Assembly (NCBI RefSeq): GCF_014646155.1
Contig: NZ_BMMX01000001.1
Coordinates: 607,720 to 671,719 of the forward strand
Origin: Mangrovihabitans endophyticus
Lineage (GTDB): Bacteria; Actinomycetota; Actinomycetes; Mycobacteriales; Micromonosporaceae
DNA: 64,000 bases
Direction: 5' to 3'
A program made the position numbers and the translations under genes. Below the pieces are notes generated by a model that was given only the letters and a program-made list of their open reading frames with translations, ran no database searches and had not been told where the DNA came from. This document shows positions 53,094-60,965 of this stretch, in pieces (position 1 is the first letter of the stretch; each line of letters opens with the position of its first letter).

Positions 53094-54083
53094 GTGAACG
53101 CTCAGCCTGTCGCCGCCGCGGCCGAGAAGGCCCGGATCCGGCTCACCGACATCGCGGCGTCTGATTCGCCCCGCCTGTCCGGGGTGAACGACGAGCACGC
53201 CCGCCTGCTGGCGAACTCCGATGCGGTACTCCCGCCGATCCTCGTCAACCGCCGCACGATGCGCGTGGTCGACGGCGCGCACCGTCTGCAGGCGGCGAAG
53301 CTGCGGGTGCAGGACGCCATCGACGTCGACTTCTGCGACTGCGACGAGGACGAGGCGTTCGTGCTCGCCGTCGAGAAGAACGTGCTGCACGGGCTGCCGT
53401 TGTCGCGGGCCGAACGCACGGCGGCCACGGAGCGGATTCTCGGCACCTATCCGGACTGGTCGGACCGGGCGATCGCCACGGTGGTGGGGCTCTCGCACAA
53501 GACGGTGGGGGCGATCCGGCGGCGGTCCGGCAGCGATGCCGGGCAGATCACCCATCGTCGCGGCCGGGACGGCAGGTTGCGGCCGGTCGACGGCGCTGCG
53601 GCCCGGGCCAGGGTGAGCAGCGTGCTCGCGGAGAGCCACGGCGCGTCGCTGCGCGAGATCGCCCGGGAGGCGGGCGTGAGCCCGGACACCGTGCGGCACG
53701 TGCGCAACGACGCGCGTCGCGCCGAGGCGCTGCCGGCCCGGCCCCAGCCCCGGGCTGTGCCCGGCCCGGACGGCGGGCACCGCGGCGCGCCCGAGCGGGC
53801 CAGCCGCTCGGTCCGGCTCCCGCAGGCCGGCCCGGCCGACCGGTCCGCGGTGCTGCGCAACCTGCGCAGCGATCCCGCCCTGCGGTTCCGTGAGTCCGGA
53901 CGCGTCCTGCTCCGCCTGCTGGACGTCTACGCGCTGGATCCGGACGACTGGGCTCGGATCAGCCGGGACGTGCCCGCCTACCGGGTGGCGGGCATCGCGC
54001 AACTGGCCCGCGAGTGCGGCCGGATCTGGCAGAACTTCGCCGCCGAGGTGGAGCAGCGGCAGCGAGACGCGCCGCAGACGTAG
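53094..54083 (+). CDS. ParB-like/StrR-like pathway regulator
   Basis: 329 aa from GTG 53094 (aaggaagg upstream). N-terminal ParB/Spo0J-type domain with PPILVNRRTMRVVDGAHRLQAAKL and DEDEAFVLAVEKNVLHGLPLSRAERTAA. An HTH follows near DWSDRAIATVVGLSHKTVGAIRRRSG, and a second helical pair near SLREIAREAGVSPDTVRHVRND. This is the layout of StrR/NovG-type activators that bind within antibiotic clusters. Gene end is duplicated in a 32-bp tandem repeat. Likely activator of the surrounding plus-strand genes. Confidence 0.83.
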   Translation: MNAQPVAAAAEKARIRLTDIAASDSPRLSGVNDEHARLLANSDAVLPPILVNRRTMRVVDGAHRLQAAKLRVQDAIDVDFCDCDEDEAFVLAVEKNVLHGLPLSRAERTAATERILGTYPDWSDRAIATVVGLSHKTVGAIRRRSGSDAGQITHRRGRDGRLRPVDGAAARARVSSVLAESHGASLREIAREAGVSPDTVRHVRNDARRAEALPARPQPRAVPGPDGGHRGAPERASRSVRLPQAGPADRSAVLRNLRSDPALRFRESGRVLLRLLDVYALDPDDWARISRDVPAYRVAGIAQLARECGRIWQNFAAEVEQRQRDAPQT

Positions 54084-54116
54084 CGCAGCGGCAGCGAGAC
54101 GCGCCGCAGACGTAGC
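54053..54116 (+). repeat. Two perfect 32-bp tandem copies across the regulator stop
   Basis: The unit starting gcagcggcagcgagacgc is found at 54053-54084 and 54085-54116, with the TAG stop of the regulator in the first copy (54081-54083). The second copy lies in the gap before the methyltransferase gene. Confidence 0.9.
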
Positions 54117-54159
54117 GCACCACGCCAACCGACACACCTGCGAACCCAGGAGATCCGAC

Positions 54160-55014
54160 ATGACCGAGCAGATCGTCGCCGAACCCAGCAGCACCGCCGT
54201 GCGCACCGCGCTGTGGCGTGCTCTGCACGTGCAACACGACGCCCCGCCGGCGGTCTTCGACGACCAGCTCGGCCTGCGCCTGGCCGATCCGGGCGGCGAC
54301 TGGCGGCGGCGCCCGGACATGGACCCGGACGACAACCCGTTCGCCCGCGCGGCGGTGATCACCCGGGCCCGGTACGCCGAGGACCTGGTCGCCGAGAGCG
54401 TCGGCCGCGGCGTCGGCCAGTACGTCATCCTGGGCGCCGGCCTGGACACCTTCGCCCAGCGCCGGACGGACCTCGTCCCGCCGTTGCGGGTCTTCGAACT
54501 CGACGCCCCCGGGGCGCAGGCGTGGAAGCGGCGGCGGCTGGCCGAACTCGGCTTCCACGTTCCCGGGCTGCACTTCGTGCCGTACGACTTCCAGCCGGGC
54601 CGGTCCTGGCCGCAGGCTCTGGCGGCGGCGGGGTTCGACGCCGGACAACCGGCCGTCGTCGCGTCGCTCGGCGTCAGCACTTACCTCAGCCGGGAGGCCA
54701 TCGTGGCGCTGCTGCGGCAGGGCACCGCGCTGGCGCCCGGTTCCGTGCTGGCCACCACCTTCCAGCTTCCGCTCGACATGGTCGAGCCGGGCCCCCGGGA
54801 ACTGCGCGCCCGGGTGGAACAGGCCGCCCGCGCCTCCGGTACGCCGTTCACCGGGTTCTTCACCCCCACAGAGATGCTGGACCTGGCCCGCGACGCGGGT
54901 TTCCGCACCGCCGAACACCTCCCCGCCTCCGCCCTGACCGCCCGGTATTTCGCCGGCCGCGCCGACGGCCTGCGCCCCTCCAACGCGGAGGAGCTGCTGG
55001 TCGTCACCACGTGA
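54160..55014 (+). CDS. LCMT-family SAM methyltransferase, copy 1
   Basis: 284 aa, ATG 54160. Leucine-carboxyl-methyltransferase-type fold (PF04072): AVRTALWRALHVQ, RARYAEDLVAE, VGQYVILGAGLDTFAQRR, RVFELDAPGAQAWKRRRLAELG and a C-terminal TARYFAGRADGLRPSNAEELL. One of three paralogues in the window (also 55023 minus and 61733 plus). Enzymes of this family methylate carboxylates or hydroxyls of natural products. In streptonigrin a methyl ester is made and later removed, so a carboxyl target is one option. Ends 8 nt before a convergent paralogue. Confidence 0.85.
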   Translation: MTEQIVAEPSSTAVRTALWRALHVQHDAPPAVFDDQLGLRLADPGGDWRRRPDMDPDDNPFARAAVITRARYAEDLVAESVGRGVGQYVILGAGLDTFAQRRTDLVPPLRVFELDAPGAQAWKRRRLAELGFHVPGLHFVPYDFQPGRSWPQALAAAGFDAGQPAVVASLGVSTYLSREAIVALLRQGTALAPGSVLATTFQLPLDMVEPGPRELRARVEQAARASGTPFTGFFTPTEMLDLARDAGFRTAEHLPASALTARYFAGRADGLRPSNAEELLVVTT

Positions 55015-55022
55015 GGGGCCGC

Positions 55023-55868
55023 TCAGGTGTGCGCCAGCATGAACGGCTCGCCGGCGGCCGGCCGGAAGTCATCGGTGCGGCGGGCGAAGTAGCGCGCGGT
55101 CACCTCCTCGGTGGACACGTACCGGGTCTGACGGAATCCGGCGTCCCGGGCCAGGCCCAGGATCTCGTCCGGGGTGAAGTAGCTGCGGAAGTGCACCCGT
55201 GGTCCGGGCTGGGGGGTGTCCGCGGCGTCGTCCGGCGGTTCGTCGAAGGCGGTGGGCAGGATGAAGGTCATCGCCAGCGTCGATCCGGCGGCGGACCGGG
55301 CGGCTTGGCGCAGGGTGTCGCGCACCGCCTCCTCGCTGAGATACATGGTGACGCTGGCGCACGCCATCACCGCGGGCCGCGCCGGGTCGAAGCCGCTGTC
55401 GACCAGGCGGTCCCACCACCGTTCCCCGGTCTCGAAGTCGACCGGCACCCAACGCTGCCAATCCGGGGAGCCGTGACCGAGTTCGGTCAGCCGCCGCCGC
55501 TTCCATTCCTGGGTGGCGGGCTGGTCGATCTCGAACACCCGCAGCCGGCCGGCGAAGTCGGGCCGGCGCTGGACGAAGGTGTCCAGTCCGGCGCCGAGGA
55601 TGACGTACTGGGTCACGCCGGCGGCGCAGCGCTCGGCCACCAGGTCCTCGACGAACCGGGCCCGGGCCACCACGCCGGCCCGGAACCCGCGCATCCCGTC
55701 CCCGGCCATGTCGGGACGCCGGTGCCAGTCCTCGCCGGGTGCCACCAGGCGCAGCCCGACCTCGTCCGCGATCACATGCGGCGGCGGGTCGGTCCGCACG
55801 TGCAGGGCCCGCCAGAGCGCCACCCGCACGGCCGTCTCATCCGGCACCTTCGTTTTCTCGGCAGGCAC
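55023..55868 (-). CDS. LCMT-family SAM methyltransferase, copy 2
   Basis: 281 aa from GTG 55868 with aaagga upstream. Same motif order as the other two copies: AVRVALWRALHVRTDPPPHVIADE, VTQYVILGAGLDTFVQRR, RVFEIDQPATQEWKRRRLTELG, CASVTMYLSEEAVRDTL, and a C-terminal TARYFARRTDDFRP. It is the most diverged of the three, mainly in the region before the C-terminal block. Convergent with copy 1 and divergent from the P450. Confidence 0.85.
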   Translation of the reverse strand: MPAEKTKVPDETAVRVALWRALHVRTDPPPHVIADEVGLRLVAPGEDWHRRPDMAGDGMRGFRAGVVARARFVEDLVAERCAAGVTQYVILGAGLDTFVQRRPDFAGRLRVFEIDQPATQEWKRRRLTELGHGSPDWQRWVPVDFETGERWWDRLVDSGFDPARPAVMACASVTMYLSEEAVRDTLRQAARSAAGSTLAMTFILPTAFDEPPDDAADTPQPGPRVHFRSYFTPDEILGLARDAGFRQTRYVSTEEVTARYFARRTDDFRPAAGEPFMLAHT

Positions 55869-56071
55869 GACAAATTCCTTTCGAGAGGGGGGAGAATGGG
55901 GGATGTCCCGGTTACGAGTTTCGAGTCACCGAATCGGCGCGTCAAGCGAGCGACCGGGGAGATTACCCACTCGGACGGCCCGCAGCCGCCGCGGTCGCCT
56001 GCCTTGCCAGCCGTCAAACCCGCTGCCTATAACCGATGAGACGGTAAGCGCCTTTCGACAGGACGGAATGA

Positions 56072-57274
56072 ATGACCATGGCCGACCGGGAAATGCCATA
56101 CGCTTTCGACCCGCTCGCTCCGGGCGTTTCCGACGATCCTTATCCGCACTATGCGAAGCTGCGCGCGACCAATCCGGCATTCGAGCACCCGGCGGGATTC
56201 TGGATCGTCACGAGGCACGCAGACGTGGTCCGCCTGCTGCGGGCCGACCACTCGGTGGAGGACGACAACGTCGCGAAGAGCCGGATCCATGCCCTGTCCA
56301 TGATGGACCAGGACCCGCCGGACCACACCCGGTTGCGCAGGCTGCTCACCAAGGTGTTCACCGAGCGCGCCATCAACGGGCAGGCGCCACTGATCACGCG
56401 CCTGGTCGACGAGGCGCTGGACCGCGTCGAACGCCAGGCGGCCGAGCACGGCCGGGCCGACCTGGTCACCGAGCTGGCCTATCCGCTCCCGCTGCTGGTG
56501 ATCTGCGACATGCTGGGCATGGAGGCCGACTATCACTGGCTGCGCGAGCGGGCCGAGGTCCTGGCGCACTCCCTCGAACCGGTCGCCGAGCCGACGCCCG
56601 AGCTCATCGCGGCGATCACGACGGCCGAGACCGAACTCGTCGACCGCGTGGCCGCGGTGATCGAGGCCAAGCGCCGCAATCTCGTACCGGAGAATCCGGA
56701 TCTGCTGACCCAGCTGATCCGGGCCGAGGACGGCGGTGACGTGCTCAGCGACGAGGAACTGATCGCCCAGGTGGTGCTGCTGTATCTCGCCGGTTATGCG
56801 ACCACCATGAACCTGCTGGCCAACGGCGTGGTGGCGCTGCTGCGTCACCCCGGGCAACTGCGGCTGCTGCGCGAACGCCCGGACCTGGACGTCAACGCGG
56901 CCGACGAGGTGCTGCGGTATGACACCTCCGTGCAGTACTCGCGCCGGATCACCCTCGCGCCGCACGAGGCCGCCGGCACGGTGATCCCCAAGGGCGCGAC
57001 GGTGCTGGCCGGCCTCGCCTCGGCCAACCGCGACGAGGAGGTCTTCGGCCCCTCCGCGGCCGAGCTGCGCCTGGACCGGCCGAACGCGCGCCGGCACGTC
57101 TCGTTCGGCGGCGGCCCGCATCACTGCCTGGGCGCCGCGCTGGCGCGACTGGAGATCCGGATCGCGCTCGGCCGCCTGGTGCGCCGGTTCGATCGGCTGG
57201 CGCTGGCGGACGACGTCGCCTGGCACCGGCTGATGATCACGCGGGGCCCGGTCGCGGTGCCGGTCACGGTGTGA
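56072..57274 (+). CDS. Cytochrome P450
   Basis: 400 aa. Heme motif FGGGPHHCLGAALAR near residue 350, ExxR in DEVLRYDTSVQYSRR and the PxxF-like region before it. The I-helix reads LLYLAGYATTMN, so the acid that normally precedes Thr (AGxE/DTT) is Ala. The I-helix change suggests an unusual oxygen-activation step or a non-hydroxylation reaction. Divergent from LCMT copy 2; a 19-bp tandem repeat follows the stop. In streptonigrin-type pathways P450s oxidise the rings. Confidence 0.88.
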   Translation: MTMADREMPYAFDPLAPGVSDDPYPHYAKLRATNPAFEHPAGFWIVTRHADVVRLLRADHSVEDDNVAKSRIHALSMMDQDPPDHTRLRRLLTKVFTERAINGQAPLITRLVDEALDRVERQAAEHGRADLVTELAYPLPLLVICDMLGMEADYHWLRERAEVLAHSLEPVAEPTPELIAAITTAETELVDRVAAVIEAKRRNLVPENPDLLTQLIRAEDGGDVLSDEELIAQVVLLYLAGYATTMNLLANGVVALLRHPGQLRLLRERPDLDVNAADEVLRYDTSVQYSRRITLAPHEAAGTVIPKGATVLAGLASANRDEEVFGPSAAELRLDRPNARRHVSFGGGPHHCLGAALARLEIRIALGRLVRRFDRLALADDVAWHRLMITRGPVAVPVTV

Positions 57275-57275
57275 G

Positions 57276-57360
57276 ACGCCCCCGATCCCGGACACGCCCC
57301 CGATCCCCGGACACGCCCCCGATCCCCGGACACGCCCCCGATCCCCGGACACGCCCCCGG
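57276..57360. repeat. 19-bp tandem repeat, about 4.5 copies, after the P450
   Basis: The unit cacgcccccgatccccgga repeats perfectly at 57293-57311, 57312-57330 and 57331-57349, with a partial first copy from 57276 and a partial last copy to 57360. It fills most of the gap between the convergent P450 and O-methyltransferase genes. No spacers are present, so it is not a CRISPR. Confidence 0.9.
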
Positions 57361-57404
57361 CCCGGCACCCGTACGCGACGGGGCCGGGCCGGCGGCGTGC
57401 CGGG

Positions 57405-58451
57405 TCACCGGGGCTTGTGGCCCGACTGAAGGTTGAGACCGCCGCTGGCGGCCAGTCGCACCGGCTTGGCCGGTCGCAGGCCGGCGGCGCGCTGCCAGGC
57501 GGCCATCTGCGGCGGCGACCAGGTGCCCGACTCGCTGGCCAGCGCGAAGTAGAAGTCGCGCAGCGCGGCGAGCTGCTGGGTCTTTCCCTCGCCGCTGGCG
57601 GCGGGGAACTCGGCGATCGTGTAGACCCCGCCGGGGCGTAGCGCACGAGCCACCTTGGCGGTGAGTTCACGGTTCTGTTCGTCGCTGAAGTGGTGTGCGA
57701 CGCCGATGATCACCACGGCGTCGTAGCGTTCCACGCCGAAGTCGTCGGTGAGCGCGTTGCCGGCCTGGTGGCGGACCCGGTCGCCCATCCCCTCCTCGGC
57801 CAGCAGCGGCGCGGCGTGCCGCACGGCGTCGGGAAGATCGAGCACGACCGCGCGCAGCGACGGGTGGCGGCGGCACAACGCGACCGAGTAGGCGCCGTGC
57901 GAGCCGCCGATGTCGAGCATGTCGGTGGCCCCCTCGGGGACCGGTACGGCCTTGGCCACCATGCCGGTCTGCCCGGTCGTCAGGCACTTCATGCCGCGCT
58001 GATAGGAGTCCCAGACCTCGTCGCTCATGCCGGTGTGGAAGTCCAGCGGCTTCCCGCTGCGCAGGTACTCGTCGGCCCGCTGCATCAGTCCCAGCTCGTA
58101 GAACTGCAGCATCAGCTTGTCGTTCACCGCATGCGGGCTGGTGGAGACCAGCCACTTGCGGGACAGCGGGCTCAGCTCGTACCGGTCGCCTTTGGCGCGC
58201 AGGTATCCCGACGCGGCCAGCGCGGGCAGCAGTTTCGCGGTGCTGCCGGGATCGGTGCCACAGCCGGCCGCGATCTTCTCGGCGGTGGCGGGACCGTCGG
58301 CGAGGGCGTCGAAAACGCCGACCTTGACGGCCGCCATGATGACGTGGACGTACGTGCCCGCCACCTGGGTATCGAGCACCGGCCGCGCGATCAAATTGGA
58401 CTTGACCAGCAGCCATTCAATGGGATTGCTTGCCATTAACCCGAATCGCAT
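57405..58451 (-). CDS. O-methyltransferase (PF00891-type)
   Basis: 348 aa (ATG 58451; ATG 58436 also possible, and would drop a TTA codon). N-terminal dimerisation helices (VAGTYVHVIMAAVKVGVFDALADGPATAEKIA) and a SAM fold with DMLDIGGSHGAYSVALCRRHP, VVLDLPDAV, ALTDDFGVERYDAVVIIGVAHHF and LRPGGVYTIAEF. It belongs to the acetylserotonin/COMT-like superfamily that methylates phenolic oxygens. The usual catalytic His, normally before the second half of the fold, may be the HHF of VAHHF. Probably methylates a ring hydroxyl of the alkaloid. Confidence 0.86.
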   Translation of the reverse strand: MRFGLMASNPIEWLLVKSNLIARPVLDTQVAGTYVHVIMAAVKVGVFDALADGPATAEKIAAGCGTDPGSTAKLLPALAASGYLRAKGDRYELSPLSRKWLVSTSPHAVNDKLMLQFYELGLMQRADEYLRSGKPLDFHTGMSDEVWDSYQRGMKCLTTGQTGMVAKAVPVPEGATDMLDIGGSHGAYSVALCRRHPSLRAVVLDLPDAVRHAAPLLAEEGMGDRVRHQAGNALTDDFGVERYDAVVIIGVAHHFSDEQNRELTAKVARALRPGGVYTIAEFPAASGEGKTQQLAALRDFYFALASESGTWSPPQMAAWQRAAGLRPAKPVRLAASGGLNLQSGHKPR

Positions 58452-58561
58452 GGGCCGAGCATAACGACGGCCGACCGTTCTGTTAACTCATTACATCCGG
58501 CCTCTTGCGAACGGGAGGACGCACATTTCCGTACGCGCGAACGGGTCCTCGGCAATGCCGT

Positions 58562-58577
58562 GTGCTAGCATGCTAGT
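58562..58577. promoter_or_regulatory. CTAG-rich repeat upstream of the RHH gene (candidate operator)
   Basis: gtgctagcatgctagt sits directly before the RHH ATG and contains GCTAGCATGCTAG with palindromic and direct-repeat character. A related sequence, catgctagcaaggtagtctactag, occurs at about 59261-59281, upstream of the MFS gene at 59304. CTAG is rare in this genome, so shared sites are notable. Confidence 0.55.
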
Positions 58578-58748
58578 ATGACTGCTGAGGAGGTCAGGCA
58601 GTTCAATGTTTACCTGCCGGTTGATTTGATCCGGGAGGTCAAGCATTATGCCATCGACCGTGAACTGTCGCTCTCGGCGCTGGTCGCCGAGGCGCTGCGT
58701 TCGCATCTCGCCGAGCGCCAGGGAAAGAATCAAGACGGAATCGTGTGA
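58578..58748 (+). CDS. Small ribbon-helix-helix (CopG-like) DNA-binding protein
   Basis: 56 aa, ATG 58578. Sequence fits an RHH dimer: N-terminal beta strand [18 protein letters not shown], then two helices ending [15 protein letters not shown]. Basic and short, as expected of antitoxin-like or autoregulatory repressors. Too short to stand out on codon statistics, but its start, start-adjacent CTAG-rich site and tight coupling to the VOC gene (13-nt gap with gagagga) support it. It likely represses itself, the VOC gene and the MFS gene until the alkaloid accumulates. Confidence 0.75.
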   Translation: MTAEEVRQFNVYLPVDLIREVKHYAIDRELSLSALVAEALRSHLAERQGKNQDGIV

Positions 58749-58761
58749 GAGGAATCCAGAC

Positions 58762-59106
58762 ATGACGACCCGTGGTGTCGAAGGTGTTTACGTCGAGACG
58801 CACAGTTGGGGCAAGACGGCCAAATTCCTGGAGTCGCTGGGCTTCAAGGTCGATTTCGTCACCGAGCACGGCTCCGGGATGCTCAAGCACGACGAGGGGC
58901 CTTATTTCGTGGTGAGCGAGGTCCCCGAGGAGCGCGCGCCGCAGGCGCAGTTCGTGCTGCGCGTGGCGGATGCGGCGACCTTCAAGCCCGACCCGATCGT
59001 CGAGGTGGTCTCGGAGTTCGAGCCGACCCACTGGGGCACCCAGCGGATGGTGGTGCGCGACCCGGACGGTCGCGAATGGAGCATCGAGGCCCCGCTCGCA
59101 AGCTGA
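58762..59106 (+). CDS. VOC-superfamily protein (candidate self-resistance binding protein)
   Basis: 114 aa. One VOC module pair: GVYVETHSWGKTAKFLESLGFKVDFVTEHGSGMLKHDEGPYFVVSE and VADAATFKPDPIVEVVSEFEPTHWGTQRMVVRDPDGREWSIEAP. Similar size and pattern to bleomycin-/mitomycin-type drug-binding resistance proteins. Directly after the RHH repressor gene and before an MFS exporter, so a resistance cassette is a reasonable reading. A 92-bp element follows 4 nt after the stop. Confidence 0.8.
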   Translation: MTTRGVEGVYVETHSWGKTAKFLESLGFKVDFVTEHGSGMLKHDEGPYFVVSEVPEERAPQAQFVLRVADAATFKPDPIVEVVSEFEPTHWGTQRMVVRDPDGREWSIEAPLAS

Positions 59107-59110
59107 ACAT

Positions 59111-59202
59111 TGAACCTTTTTCAACGTGGCGAGGCCGGCAGGTGCCGCCACTGGCCGACGGCGCGCAACCGACGGGCTCGATGCCAGGTTGAAAAAGGTT
59201 CA
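59111..59202 (-). repeat. 92-bp inverted-repeat element, copy 2 (MITE-like)
   Basis: Inverted copy of the element at 10883-10974: same 92-bp length, TGAACCTTTTTCAAC at one end and its perfect complement GTTGAAAAAGGTTCA at the other. It lies 4 nt after the VOC stop, as copy 1 lies 5 nt after a stop. The two copies differ at 6 positions. Confidence 0.75.
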
Positions 59203-59212
59203 TTCTGTGGTC

Positions 59213-59242
59213 GCCCCTGATGGCCCTTCGGGCGTCGGGGGC
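59213..59242. terminator. GC-rich hairpin after the 92-bp element
   Basis: gcccctgatggcccttcggg continuing to 59242 folds into a stem of about 13 bp (GCCC paired with GGGC over a TTC loop, then an outer GCCCCTGAT/GTCGGGGGC stem with wobble pairs and one bulge). No U-tract. Placed between the VOC gene and the MFS promoter, it could end the RHH-VOC transcript. Confidence 0.45.
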
Positions 59243-59255
59243 TTCCGTGCGGCAA

Positions 59256-59281
59256 GCATGCTAGCAAGGTAGTCTACTAGT
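59256..59281. promoter_or_regulatory. CTAG-rich site upstream of the MFS gene
   Basis: aagcatgctagcaaggtagt followed by ctactag lies about 23 nt before the MFS start. It shares the catgctag core with the site in front of the RHH gene, so it is a candidate second operator for that repressor. Confidence 0.5.
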
Positions 59282-59303
59282 CCGAGAAGAGGCGGGGTCA
59301 TCG

Positions 59304-60767
59304 ATGGTCAGCGACAAGATCTCGACCGGGGCGGCGGACGCCCCGGAGTCGTCCCCGCCGCCGCGGCGCGGCCTCGGCATGCTCGTGGTGATGATCGGCG
59401 TGCTCGTCTCCGCAGTGGACGGCACGATCGTGGTGCTCGCCCTGCCCGCGATCGAGGCTGACCTGGGCATCACCCTGGCCGCCGTCACCTGGGTGGTCGT
59501 CGGCTACCTGCTCGTGGTCACCGTGCTCTCCACGCAACTGGGCCGGCTCGGCGACCTGTTCGGTCGGGTCCGCATGTACAAGGCCGGCTTCCTGGTGTTC
59601 ACCGTCGGCTCGGTGCTCTGCGCACTGGCCTGGAACGCGCCGAGCATCATCGGATTCCGGCTCCTGCAGGGCGCCGGCGCCGCGCTGATCGCGGCCAACA
59701 GCGGCGCGATCATCTCGGAGCTCTACCCGCCGCACGAGCGTGGCCGCGCGTACGGCTTCAACGCCTTCGGATTCTCGTTCGGCTCGGTCCTCGGTGTCCT
59801 GCTCGGCGGGGTCATGGTGACGTACGTGTCCTGGCAGTGGATCTTCTGGATCAACGTGCCGATCGGCATCGTCGCGCTGGTGCTGGCGCAGCGCGTGCTG
59901 CGCGACCGCGGCGAGCGGCAGGCCCGCAGTTTCGACGTCCTCGGGATGATCACCCTCGGCCTGGGCCTGTTCGGGGTGCTCTGGGCGATGACCGGGCTGG
60001 CCTCGCGCCCGCTCGACGCCACCCTGATCGGCTATCTGGCCGGCGGCGTCGCGCTGCTGGTGGTGTTCGTCATCGTCGAGCTCCGGCGCGCGGATCCGAC
60101 GCTCGACCTGACCCTGTTCCGCATCCCGACGATGACGCCCTCGCTGCTCGCCTCGCTGCTGCAGGGCGTCGGCAGTTTCGCGGTGCTCTTCCTGGTCATC
60201 ATGTACCTGCAGGGCACCCGCGGGATGGACCCGATCAGGGCCTCGATGCTGCTGCTGCCGGGCTACCTGGTCGGCGCCGTGGTGGGGCCCTACGCCGGCC
60301 GGCTCACCGACCGTCTCGGGCCGGTGATCCCCGCGACGCTGGGGCTCGGCATCTCGGTCGTCGCGATGGCGATCTTCGCGCAGATGACCGCGACGAGTGG
60401 CCTGTGGCTGGCCGCCGTCGGCAACCTTGTGATCATGATCGGGGGGAGCTTCTTCTTTCCGGCGAACAGCACCGCCGTGATGAAGGCGGCACCGCCCGAC
60501 CGGCTCGGCATCGCCTCCGGCGTGCTGCGCACGTTCGCCAGCATCGGCATGGTCTTCTCCTTCACCACCGCGATACTCGTGGCCTCGCATTCGATCCCGC
60601 GGAACCTGGCATTCGCCATCTTCGTCGGCACCAGCAAGCTGGACGGCCGGCTCGCGGTCGTGTTCGCCGAGGGCCTGCGGGCGGCCTTCTACGCGATGAT
60701 GGGCATCATGGTCCTCGCCGCGATCTTCTCCGCCGTCCGCGGCGCGAGCCGCAAGAGCCGCTTATAG
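59304..60767 (+). CDS. MFS exporter, DHA2 type (14 TM)
   Basis: 487 aa, ATG 59304 (gaggcgggg upstream). TM1 reads LVSAVDGTIVVLALPAIEADLGI, motif A is QLGRLGDLFGRVRMYKAG, and TM5 motif C-like SVLGVLLGGVMVTYVSWQW. This is the fourth MFS exporter in the biosynthetic locus. Promoter-proximal CTAG repeats suggest co-regulation with the RHH-VOC pair; thus a resistance exporter is likely. Confidence 0.88.
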   Translation: MVSDKISTGAADAPESSPPPRRGLGMLVVMIGVLVSAVDGTIVVLALPAIEADLGITLAAVTWVVVGYLLVVTVLSTQLGRLGDLFGRVRMYKAGFLVFTVGSVLCALAWNAPSIIGFRLLQGAGAALIAANSGAIISELYPPHERGRAYGFNAFGFSFGSVLGVLLGGVMVTYVSWQWIFWINVPIGIVALVLAQRVLRDRGERQARSFDVLGMITLGLGLFGVLWAMTGLASRPLDATLIGYLAGGVALLVVFVIVELRRADPTLDLTLFRIPTMTPSLLASLLQGVGSFAVLFLVIMYLQGTRGMDPIRASMLLLPGYLVGAVVGPYAGRLTDRLGPVIPATLGLGISVVAMAIFAQMTATSGLWLAAVGNLVIMIGGSFFFPANSTAVMKAAPPDRLGIASGVLRTFASIGMVFSFTTAILVASHSIPRNLAFAIFVGTSKLDGRLAVVFAEGLRAAFYAMMGIMVLAAIFSAVRGASRKSRL

Positions 60768-60965
60768 GGGCGCGATTCCGGTCCATTCTTTGACGCTTTT
60801 CTTCGGGCACGGAAAGCGCGTACGACCGGGGAGAATCCCGGCCCCGATACGCGTACGCGAAACGGTGCCTCTCGCGGTAGCGTGAAATCTCCCCATCGTC
60901 GCGCTGCACAAAGCGAGACCGGAACCCACCCACCCCTACGAGCGGACCGGAATCGGAGATCGGTG

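Noticed and set aside
57276..57360. CRISPR-like repeats
   Set aside because: 19-bp units abut directly without spacers and there are no cas genes.
14050..60767. NRPS or modular PKS
   Set aside because: No condensation, ketosynthase or carrier domains are seen in any frame. The only adenylate-forming enzyme is stand-alone.
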